Origin: an uncultured Streptococcus sp.
GTDB lineage: Bacteria > Bacillota > Bacilli > Lactobacillales > Streptococcaceae
NCBI GenBank assembly: GCA_934201655.1
Contig: CAKPXD010000007.1
Span: 1 to 25,482 of the forward strand
DNA length: 25,482 nucleotides
Reading direction: 5' to 3'
In this document: piece by piece, positions 14,764 through 25,482 of the stretch
Numbering within the stretch: position 1 is the first letter of the stretch
Layout: every line of letters starts with the position of its first letter
The notes under the pieces: generated by a model
What the model was told of the DNA's origin: nothing
Seen by the model: the letters and a program-made list of their open reading frames with translations, nothing else
Databases searched by the model: none
Translations under genes and position numbers: made by a program

Positions 14764-15651
14764 TTAGTATTCTACGTCGTTTCCAAGTACTTTAAATTGA
14801 ACAAAGCTGACGATGGCAATCATAACTGCTAAGAATACACCAATAGTATTGGCATAGCCATACTCAGTCAATTGGAAGGCTTTTTCGTATAGGTAGTACA
14901 TCAGTGTACTTGTTGAGTAGTTTGGACCACCGGAAGTCAAAAGCTGAATCAAAGCAAAACACTGGAATGAGTTGATGGTTGTAATGATTGCGATATAAAG
15001 AGTTGTTGGAAGGAGGCTTGGCCATTTAATCTTCCAGAAAACTTGTAACTCAGTTGCTCCGTCGACACGCGCCGCTTCTACAAGTGAGTTATCAATATTA
15101 CCCATTGCAGCGATGTAAAGGATGATTGGCTGACCAACTGATGTTGTCAAAAGAATAATCATAATCGCCATCAAAGCCCAGTTTTTATCACCCAACCAAG
15201 AAATGTTTTGGCTAATGATATGGCTTGACTTAAGCACGAAATTCAAAATACCTGATAGAGGATCATAAATCCATTTCCATACAACCGTTACGGCAACACT
15301 ACCTGTGACTACAGGAAGGAAGAATACGAAACGATAGAAGGATCTAGCAACTGCATTTTGTTGGTAAGTTTGTGATGCCACAAATAGTGAGAAGAGTACA
15401 ACGACTGGTACAGATCCGATAACTAAGATTACGGTATTAATCAAAGATTTTGTAAAGACAGGGTCTTTAAACATGCGGATGTAGTTGTCAAGTCCCACAA
15501 ACTCAAAGCTAGTCATCGAGTAGTTAAAGAAACTAGTGATGAATCCCATGATCATTGGAGCTAGGACAAAGACGGTAAAGAAGATTAATACTGGTGCTAA
15601 GAAAGCATAAGAAACAATTGTTTCTCTCATGCGAATTTTATTGACTTTCAC
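14764..15651 (-). CDS. satB: Sialic acid ABC transporter permease SatB
   Basis: Second membrane subunit of the sialic acid importer (MalF-like, CUT1), 295 residues from the GTG at 15651. I prefer this start because GAGG (15660-15663) lies 8 bases upstream; the frame also offers a GTG at 15660, but that would overlap the ribosome binding site. Six membrane segments (first near 14-38). The EAA loop is at about 191-215 (VEAARVDGATE...KWPSLLP). It lies between satA and satC; a strong hairpin in the 214-bp gap after satA probably limits its expression relative to the binding protein. Confidence 0.9.
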   Translation of the reverse strand: MKVNKIRMRETIVSYAFLAPVLIFFTVFVLAPMIMGFITSFFNYSMTSFEFVGLDNYIRMFKDPVFTKSLINTVILVIGSVPVVVLFSLFVASQTYQQNAVARSFYRFVFFLPVVTGSVAVTVVWKWIYDPLSGILNFVLKSSHIISQNISWLGDKNWALMAIMIILLTTSVGQPIILYIAAMGNIDNSLVEAARVDGATELQVFWKIKWPSLLPTTLYIAIITTINSFQCFALIQLLTSGGPNYSTSTLMYYLYEKAFQLTEYGYANTIGVFLAVMIAIVSFVQFKVLGNDVEY

Positions 15652-15710
15652 AGTTGGCACCTCACTTTCAAATAGTTTTTGTTTTTTTGATTGTCGTCTG
15701 ACATTGATGT

Positions 15711-15768
15711 AAAATCAAAATGAAATTTTTTCCAAGAAAAGCCTATGTAAGAACTTCATTTTAATTTT
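15711..15768. repeat. AT-rich inverted repeat in the satA-satB gap
   Basis: AAAATCAAAATGAA (15711-15724) and TTCATTTTAATTTT (15755-15768) are inverted copies with one mismatch, separated by 30 bases. In the satABC transcript this would be a second hairpin between the satA attenuator and the satB start. Confidence 0.5.
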
Positions 15769-15803
15769 GACCTGTCAGTTTCTTACATTTTTTAAACAAA
15801 ACT

Positions 15804-15842
15804 CCCCCTTTTCGTACACAAATGTGCACAGGGAAAAGGGGG
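15804..15842 (-). terminator. Strong hairpin after satA (attenuator/partial terminator)
   Basis: CCCCCTTTTC (15804-15813) pairs with GAAAAGGGGG (15833-15842). Inside, GTACACA and TGTGCAC pair again with one mismatch that is a wobble in the transcript. On the minus strand AGTTTTGTTT follows. It lies 22 bases beyond the satA stop and before satB and satC. Such hairpins after binding-protein genes commonly raise the ratio of binding protein to permeases. Confidence 0.82.
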
Positions 15843-15864
15843 GATTTTACTTTTTATTTAGGGC

Positions 15865-17259
<1,395 letters not shown>

Positions 17260-17300
17260 TTATTTTACGAATCAATCACTCTCCTCGTGTTTTAATTGTC

Positions 17301-17999
17301 TTATTTGAGACCCGCAACAAAGCGTTCCGTGATCTCTTTTGGTCTAGTAATAGCTCCACCAACTACGATGCCTCGCACTCCGTAACCTAGGATTTGCTTA
17401 GCCTGTTCTGGTGTGTGAATCTTACCTTCTGCGATGACGTCTACTCCTGCATCACAAAGTTTCTTAATCAATTCAAAGTCTGGACCGTCTACTTTCGGGC
17501 TATAAGATGTGTAGCCTGACAAGGTTGTTCCAACAAAGTCAATTCCTGCTTCAACTGCTGTAAGCCCTTCTTCAAAGGTACTTGTGTCAGCCATCAAGAG
17601 TTGATTTGGATATTTTTCCTTGATTTGACGGATGAATTCTTGAATCTCTAAACCATCATGGCGTTCTCTCTTGGTACAATCTAGAGCGATAACCTCAATG
17701 TCTAGAGCCGCTAGTTCATCTACTTCTTTCATAGTAGCTGTGATGAATGGTTCCTGTGGCGGATAATCACGTTTGATAATCCCGATAATCGGAAGATTTG
17801 TGACCTCTTTTATTTCCTTGATATCTCGAACACTATTTGCTCGGATACCGACTGCTCCACCTTGCTCAGCCGCTTTGACTAGCAAGGGCATTACACCTCC
17901 CGCTTCTGTATAAAGCGGTTCGTGAGGAAGTGCCTGACAAGAAACGATGATCCCATCTTTAATCTGCTCAATCAAAGCTTCTTTACTGATCTGTGGCAT
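17301..17999 (-). CDS. nanE: N-acetylmannosamine-6-phosphate 2-epimerase NanE
   Basis: Converts ManNAc-6-P to GlcNAc-6-P, linking sialic acid breakdown to amino sugar catabolism (NagA and NagB must be encoded elsewhere). The 232 residues form a TIM barrel with typical segments: GIRANS at 51-56, Lys76 in [20 protein letters not shown] at 105-116, [10 protein letters not shown] at 136-145 and Glu191 in IAEGKIHTP. Lys76 and Glu191 correspond to the proposed catalytic pair of the family. AGGAGG precedes the ATG. It is the first gene of the nanE-satABC-yhcH-DUF624 transcript, driven by a cre-overlapped promoter and a putative NanR site. Confidence 0.96.
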   Translation of the reverse strand: MPQISKEALIEQIKDGIIVSCQALPHEPLYTEAGGVMPLLVKAAEQGGAVGIRANSVRDIKEIKEVTNLPIIGIIKRDYPPQEPFITATMKEVDELAALDIEVIALDCTKRERHDGLEIQEFIRQIKEKYPNQLLMADTSTFEEGLTAVEAGIDFVGTTLSGYTSYSPKVDGPDFELIKKLCDAGVDVIAEGKIHTPEQAKQILGYGVRGIVVGGAITRPKEITERFVAGLK

Positions 18000-18033
18000 C
18001 TACTTTCCTCCTTTTCTTTTTTCTTATGAGCCT

Positions 18034-18062
18034 ATTATATATCATTTTTAAAGCGCTTTCAA
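18034..18062 (-). promoter_or_regulatory. nanE operon promoter with overlapping cre
   Basis: On the minus strand TTGAAA (18057-18062), 17 bp and TATAAT (18034-18039). A cre sequence at 18048-18062 fits 14 of 15 positions and covers the -35, as at the lyase promoter. The leader is about 28 bases. Confidence 0.85.
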
Positions 18063-18116
18063 TAACTTATACTAGAATAGATTGAAGTTTCAAAACAATT
18101 TTATGAAACAGATTCT

Positions 18117-18134
18117 CCTGAAAGTAGTTTCAGG
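18117..18134. promoter_or_regulatory. Putative NanR operator upstream of nanE
   Basis: CCTGAAAGTAGTTTCAGG: seven-base perfect arms around GTAG, the most symmetrical copy in the window. It is centred 66 bp from the -35 centre. A weaker related palindrome, TGAAGTTTCA (18083-18092), lies between it and the promoter. Confidence 0.68.
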
Positions 18135-18206
18135 GAAGAAATACCCGAGTTTGAATCGCCTTCCATCCGCTTATTCTCACTAGAACCTTCGCTTTCTACA
18201 AATAAA

Positions 18207-18236
18207 GAGCCTGTAACGAATGAACGTTACAGACCC
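18207..18236 (-). terminator. Sialidase gene terminator
   Basis: GAGCCTGTAACG (18207-18218) and CGTTACAGACCC (18225-18236) form a 12-bp stem with two wobble pairs in the minus-strand transcript, followed by TTTATTTG. It lies 54 bases beyond the stop. A second, weaker A/T-rich hairpin lies between it and the stop. Confidence 0.85.
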
Positions 18237-18290
18237 TTCTAATATAAGTCTAAATTTTTTTATAGAGACTTTTTAGATTCAATGTTGCCA

Positions 18291-21944
<3,654 letters not shown>

Positions 21945-22027
21945 TCATCTGAATTTCTGTTGCGTTTTTCTACTTTATATCTTAAAGCTAGCAACCATTT
22001 TACTCCTTTCGACTTGATGTTACACCT

Positions 22028-22056
22028 ATTATATAATAAATATTCTAAATAATAGC
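22028..22056 (-). promoter_or_regulatory. Sialidase promoter, weak -35
   Basis: On the minus strand TATAAT (22028-22033) lies 17 bp from a poor -35 (GCTATT, 22051-22056). The -10 shares the longer word TATATAATAGG with the nanE promoter. The weak -35 fits a promoter that needs an activator. The roughly 190-base leader down to 21827 holds the hairpin and cre-like sequence and otherwise nothing I recognise. Confidence 0.6.
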
Positions 22057-22112
22057 CTTAGTAATCTATAATAGAATTTACTTTCAGATATATTTCTATT
22101 TTTCAATTTTTT

Positions 22113-22126
22113 TAAAACTACTTTCT
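22113..22126. promoter_or_regulatory. Putative NanR operator upstream of the sialidase
   Basis: The minus strand reads AGAAAGTAGTTTTA, 12 of 14 identical to TGAAAGTAGTTTCA. It is centred 66 bp from the -35 position and 89 bp from the -10 centre, identical to the lyase and nanE promoters, although the asymmetric core is in the opposite orientation. Confidence 0.58.
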
Positions 22127-22144
22127 GTACCCCTCAACAAAGAA

Positions 22145-22164
22145 AGCCCTGTTTCAGCAGGGCT
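22145..22164 (-). terminator. Esterase gene terminator
   Basis: AGCCCTG (22145-22151) and CAGGGCT (22158-22164) form a 7-bp stem with a six-base loop, followed on the minus strand by TTCTTT. It ends the esterase transcript before the sialidase operator. Confidence 0.8.
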
Positions 22165-22176
22165 CTTTTTCATTTT

Positions 22177-23160
22177 TTAATGACTTACATAGGTAAAGGG
22201 AATCTCACTACCACACAACCAGTTGTAAACCTGGTCGTTGACATGAACATTCATAGCCTCATGAGCGTATTCTGGCATGATACGATGGCTCTTTTCACAG
22301 GTCAAACGATTGAAGATGGCAAATTGGGTGATTGGGTAACAGACATCGTCATCGAGTCCCGTAATCATTCTCACCTCACCTTTGATTCGATGGGCAAGAT
22401 TTTTCACATCGATATAGCTAAGCGTCTCCATGATTTGTTCTTCTGTCTCATGGAATGGATCATGGAACTTAAAGTAACGGAAGAGCTCGTCGTAAGCTTC
22501 ACTGGTGTTCCCAATCTCTAATACTCGTCTAAAATCAGATAAGAACGGATAGATAGCCACAGTTCGTTTGATACGTGGATTGAGCCCTGCAGCCACTAAA
22601 GCCAGCGCTCCACCTTGTGAAGCTCCGTAACTAGCCAACTGTCCTTCATCCACTTGAGGCAGACTAGCGACAATTTCAACCAATTGATAAATATCAAGAT
22701 AGACATCCTTGTAGAAGAGTTGATCTTTTCCTTCAACAGCACCACGAATGATATGGCCTTTTACTGTATTTCCTAGTGGAGAACGCAGACCATCTTGTGA
22801 GTAACCAGATTGCCCACGAACATCCATCGATACAACTCCATAACCAGCGACGGTAAAGGCTAGCATATCTGTCCAATCCCAGCAACGTCCCATATAGCCA
22901 TGAAAGTGGAAAATGACAGGAACTTTCTCTTCTGATTTTGGTAAGACTACACGCGCATAAACAAGACCATCACGTGTACCTTTAAAGGTTAACTCATAGC
23001 ACTTCACATTTGGAATATGAAAGTCACGCTCCTCTAGTTGGTATTCAGGCAAGACCGAAACCTTGTTAATCTCACCATCCCAAAAAGCATCAAAATCTTG
23101 AGGAACTTCATCTCTTCCTCTATATGTTTTCATTTCTTCTACTAATGCTGGATTTCTCAT
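22177..23160 (-). CDS. axe1: AXE1-family acetyl esterase (acetyl xylan esterase/cephalosporin C deacetylase type)
   Basis: Alpha/beta hydrolase of 327 residues starting at the ATG at 23160 (AGGAG 6 bases upstream); 19 further upstream codons would cross the cre site and promoter. The oxyanion region FHGYMGR is at 86-92, the nucleophile Ser181 is in GASQGG, Asp270 or Asp271 (GLDDDV) is the likely acid, and His300 (YAHEAMN) the base. There is no signal peptide, so it should act in the cytoplasm or on imported material. Known family members deacetylate xylan oligosaccharides and cephalosporin C; in this locus O-acetylated sialic acid or another acetylated host sugar is a more likely substrate. 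The gene has a putative NanR site and a cre site, tying it to the nan regulon. Confidence 0.9.
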   Translation of the reverse strand: MRNPALVEEMKTYRGRDEVPQDFDAFWDGEINKVSVLPEYQLEERDFHIPNVKCYELTFKGTRDGLVYARVVLPKSEEKVPVIFHFHGYMGRCWDWTDMLAFTVAGYGVVSMDVRGQSGYSQDGLRSPLGNTVKGHIIRGAVEGKDQLFYKDVYLDIYQLVEIVASLPQVDEGQLASYGASQGGALALVAAGLNPRIKRTVAIYPFLSDFRRVLEIGNTSEAYDELFRYFKFHDPFHETEEQIMETLSYIDVKNLAHRIKGEVRMITGLDDDVCYPITQFAIFNRLTCEKSHRIMPEYAHEAMNVHVNDQVYNWLCGSEIPFTYVSH

Positions 23161-23177
23161 AGAATTCTCCTTTGTTT

Positions 23178-23222
23178 TGTAAACGTTATCATAACTGTAG
23201 CACATATGGAGAAGCAATGCAA
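23178..23222 (-). promoter_or_regulatory. Esterase promoter region with cre
   Basis: A cre site at 23178-23192 matches 14 of 15 positions (ATGATAACGTTTACA on the minus strand). Two promoters are possible: TTGCTT (23212-23217), 18 bp, TATGAT (23188-23193), which overlaps the cre; or TTGCAT (23217-23222), 17 bp, TACAGT (23194-23199). The second has nearly the operator geometry of the other nan promoters. Confidence 0.65.
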
Positions 23223-23277
23223 GAAAGAAAGGGAAACTGAAAGTGGATTTAATGTCTGAACCCTGTAAGAATCCCTC

Positions 23278-23291
23278 TGAAAGTAGTTTTA
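23278..23291. promoter_or_regulatory. Putative NanR operator upstream of the esterase
   Basis: TGAAAGTAGTTTTA differs from the lyase and nanE copies by one base. Its centre is 65 or 70 bp from the -35 centre, depending on which promoter is real. It abuts the terminator of the upstream small ORF. A poorer copy, TGAAAGTGGATTTA, lies at 23238-23251. Confidence 0.55.
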
Positions 23292-23300
23292 AAAAAATAA

Positions 23301-23322
23301 AAAAGAGCGATTTCGCTCTTTT
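23301..23322 (-). terminator. Terminator after the small ORF and recG
   Basis: AAAAGAGCGA (23301-23310) and TCGCTCTTTT (23313-23322) form a tight GC-cored stem. On the minus strand TTATTTTTTT follows. It begins two bases beyond the small ORF stop and is the first good terminator after recG. Confidence 0.9.
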
Positions 23323-23323
23323 C

Positions 23324-23389
23324 TTAGTATTTAGGAGAAGGTTGAGTTCCCTTTTGAAATGTCTTTGGGTAGTTTACTTTAATGGTCAT
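23324..23389 (-). CDS. Small ORF, 21 residues, unknown function
   Basis: The ATG at 23387-23389 is preceded by GAGGA with a 7-base gap, and the ORF ends with TAA at 23324-23326, immediately before a strong terminator. The peptide begins MTIKVNYPKTF and ends GTQPSPKY. It is basic and hydrophilic, with no signal peptide, membrane segment or cysteine, so it is unlike SHP or double-glycine pheromone precursors. It has a possible -10 of its own 32 bases upstream and could also be read from recG. The compact arrangement of promoter, ribosome binding site, ORF and terminator supports real translation. I do not recognise the family. Confidence 0.55.
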   Translation of the reverse strand: MTIKVNYPKTFQKGTQPSPKY

Positions 23390-23420
23390 GAGAGAGTCCT
23401 CGTTTCTTTTTGATGACTCA

Positions 23421-23426
23421 AGTATA
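23421..23426 (-). promoter_or_regulatory. Possible promoter (-10) of the small ORF
   Basis: TATACT on the minus strand, 45 bases after the recG stop. No convincing -35 exists at 17 bp (AGTTTG); TTTGCT lies at 15 bp. Read-through from recG is an alternative. Confidence 0.4.
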
Positions 23427-23470
23427 GATAACAATCCTAAAAGCAAACTTATATTTTTCTTAGAAAAAGC

Positions 23471-25482
23471 TTAATCCAGGAATTCTTTTTTCTCTAGATG
23501 CAAGGCAATCATGTGCCACTCTGGGTTCTCTTGCCAGTTAGGGAGAGAACTGATATAGCTAGCTACCTTTCTAGCCTCTTCTAAAATCGGGAAGTCTTCA
23601 ATAATATCGGCCACATGAAACTCTGGTAGCCCCGACTGTTTGGTCCCAAAGATTTCTCCAGAGCCTCGCATTTTCAAATCTTCCTCCGCAAGGACAAAAC
23701 CATTGGTCGTTTCTGTCATGATACGCATGCGGTCTTTCCCAGAGTCAGTTTTTGGATTGGCCACTAGAACTGCATAGGACTGCTTGTCTCCACGACCGAC
23801 ACGACCTCTAAGCTGATGAAGTTGACTAAGACCAAAGCGATCAGCATCCATGATAATCATGACTGTCGCATTTGGAACATTGACCCCAACTTCGATAACC
23901 GTTGTAGAGACCAGGATATCTGTCTTTCTCTCTTTGAAATCCTGCATAATCTGGTCTTTTTCATCACTCTTCATCTTCCCATGTAAGAGAGCAACTTTTG
24001 CTTTTCCTTCAAAATGAGCCGTTAACTCTTCTGACAGAGCAATGGCATTTTTAAGATCCAAAGCTTCAGATTCTTCAATCAAAGGAGAGATAACATAGAC
24101 TTGGGAGCCTTTCTGAATCTCACCCTCCAACCAAGTCAAGACCTGGGGCAACTGTTCATGTTTAATCCAGCGCGTTACGATGGGTTTACGCCCTGCTGGC
24201 ATCTGGTCAATAATAGAAACATCCATATCCCCAAAGGCAGTAATGGCTAAGGTCCGTGGTATGGGAGTTGCCGTCATCATGAGGACATCTGGATTTTCAC
24301 CTTTTTCCCGTAAAATACGCCTTTGCCCTACACCAAAGCGGTGTTGCTCATCGATGATAATCAAACCGAGTCGGGCATAGTCCACGCCGTCTTGTATAAG
24401 AGCATGGGTTCCGATAATCACATCGGCTTCCCCCTTAGCAATGGTTTCCAAGACCTTGCGTTTTTCTGCAGCTTTCAGTGACCCTGTCAGGAGAGCTAAT
24501 CTCAAATCAGGAAAGAGACTCTCTAGACTTTCAAAATGCTGCTCTGCAAGAATCTCTGTTGGAACCATAAGGGCAGCCTGATACCCTGCCGTTACAGCTG
24601 CATACATAGCAAGACCTGCAACCACTGTCTTCCCGCTACCGACATCCCCTTGTAAGAGTCGATTCATGTGATGGTCCGACTTCATATCTGTTAGAATTTC
24701 TTGCAGGCTTTTTTCTTGGGCTTGGGTCAAGGCAAAAGGCAATTTCTCTTTAACTGCAGTTAATGTTTTCTGTGACCAGTTTAAGACCAGACCACTTCCA
24801 TGAACCTTATTTTCAGACTTGAGGGTCTGTAATTGCATTTGGAAATAAAAGAGTTCCTCAAATTTGATTCGACGGAGAGCCTGTTTGTATTCTGCCAAAT
24901 CCTTGGGAAAGTGCATGGCACGAACAGCCTGACTACGGGGCATGAGTTTATATTTATCTAGCAGGGACTGGGGGATGTTTTCTTCTATCAAGAGGTCCAG
25001 TCCCTGATCAAAGGCTGTCTTGATGACTTTAACAAGTCCTGCTTGACTGACACCTTGTGCTAGACGATAGACAGGCTGGAGGTCATCCTCGACTTGGGCT
25101 AAAACCTTCATTCCTGTGAGGCTTGCCTTGGCACGATCCCACTTGCCAAAGACAGCTAAAGTCGCTCCTAGTTCAATCTTGTCAGCTAGGTAGGGTTGGT
25201 TGAAGAAATTAACTGCAAAAACAACCTCTCCCTGCTTAAGGCTAAAGCGTAGGCGATTACGCTTAAAACCATAATACTGAACACTGGGTGGTGTCACTAC
25301 CTGACCAGATAAAACAGCCTTTTCACCGTCTTCTAGCTCTAGCACCTGCTTAGTCTTAAAATCTTCATAACGGAAAGGGAAGTAGAGCAAGAGATCTTGC
25401 AAGTTTTCAATTCCTAGTTTTGCATATTTCTCTGCTGATTTAGGTCCTACTCCTGGTAAGACATGCAAGGGTTGATGTAAAT
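23471..25482 (-). CDS. recG: ATP-dependent DNA helicase RecG, lacking only the first codon and one base
   Basis: RecG remodels stalled replication forks and branched DNA. The frame stays open to the window edge and reads LHQPLHVLPGVGPKS before the first internal start-like codon. Compared with the streptococcal protein (MNLHQPL...), only the ATG and one base lie outside, giving 671 residues in full. Order: N-terminal helix-hairpin-helix-like segment (LPGVGPKSAEKYAKLG); OB-fold wedge domain (about 50-140); helicase core with Walker A GDVGSGKT (280-287), DEQH box (379-382) and TATPIPRT motif; C-terminal helicase lobe with LHQLRGRVGRG. All motifs are intact. It marks the conserved right border of the nan locus. 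Confidence 0.96.
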   Translation of the reverse strand, partial: LHQPLHVLPGVGPKSAEKYAKLGIENLQDLLLYFPFRYEDFKTKQVLELEDGEKAVLSGQVVTPPSVQYYGFKRNRLRFSLKQGEVVFAVNFFNQPYLADKIELGATLAVFGKWDRAKASLTGMKVLAQVEDDLQPVYRLAQGVSQAGLVKVIKTAFDQGLDLLIEENIPQSLLDKYKLMPRSQAVRAMHFPKDLAEYKQALRRIKFEELFYFQMQLQTLKSENKVHGSGLVLNWSQKTLTAVKEKLPFALTQAQEKSLQEILTDMKSDHHMNRLLQGDVGSGKTVVAGLAMYAAVTAGYQAALMVPTEILAEQHFESLESLFPDLRLALLTGSLKAAEKRKVLETIAKGEADVIIGTHALIQDGVDYARLGLIIIDEQHRFGVGQRRILREKGENPDVLMMTATPIPRTLAITAFGDMDVSIIDQMPAGRKPIVTRWIKHEQLPQVLTWLEGEIQKGSQVYVISPLIEESEALDLKNAIALSEELTAHFEGKAKVALLHGKMKSDEKDQIMQDFKERKTDILVSTTVIEVGVNVPNATVMIIMDADRFGLSQLHQLRGRVGRGDKQSYAVLVANPKTDSGKDRMRIMTETTNGFVLAEEDLKMRGSGEIFGTKQSGLPEFHVADIIEDFPILEEARKVASYISSLPNWQENPEWHMIALHLEKKEFLD

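Noticed and set aside
18001..18012. GAAAGTAG on the minus strand in front of nanE as another operator copy
   Set aside because: It is part of the AGGAGG ribosome binding site and start codon region and lacks the second arm.
23161..23217. Upstream start of the esterase at 23217
   Set aside because: The extra codons overlap the promoter and cre; the ATG at 23160 has AGGAG at proper distance.

Overview
The window is chromosomal DNA from a Streptococcus of the mitis group (S. mitis, S. oralis, S. infantis or a close relative). The housekeeping genes recR, pbp2B and recG encode proteins very close to the pneumococcal ones as I remember them. The gene order between them (recR, pbp2B, RpiR regulator, sialic acid genes, esterase, recG) matches the pneumococcal nan locus. 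It is probably not S. pneumoniae: nanB, the locus PTS component, the oxidoreductase and the second ABC transporter of the pneumococcal locus are absent, and a very large surface protein gene sits next to the regulator.

Layout: recR start (1-245, partial) and pbp2B (256-2313) on the minus strand; divergent regulator nanR on the plus strand (2491-3342), closed by two strong hairpins; then only minus-strand genes. These are: a 2279-residue wall-anchored protein with a serine protease domain and a GH29 alpha-L-fucosidase domain (3452-10291); a ROK kinase and sialic acid lyase pair with their own promoter (10603-12420); a DUF624 membrane protein, a YhcH/NanQ-type protein, satC, satB, satA and nanE (12584-17999); the wall-anchored sialidase nanA (18291-21827); an SGNH-unrelated AXE1-type acetyl esterase (22177-23160); an unannotated-looking 21-codon ORF (23324-23389); and recG (23471 to the edge, lacking only its first codon and one base).

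The genes form one route for host glycan sialic acid. NanA releases it at the surface, the esterase could remove O-acetyl groups, SatABC imports it (no ATPase gene is present, so a shared ATPase such as MsmK is expected), the YhcH protein may speed anomer conversion, the lyase gives ManNAc, the ROK kinase gives ManNAc-6-P and NanE gives GlcNAc-6-P. The GH29 protein would remove Lewis-type fucose from the same glycans.

The main regulatory observation is a near-palindrome, TGAAAGTAGTTTCA. It occurs in front of the lyase, nanE, sialidase and esterase genes. In the first three it is centred exactly 66 bp from the -35 centre and 89 bp from the -10 centre. I infer that it is the NanR operator. Catabolite-response (cre) sequences accompany nearly every promoter of the region.
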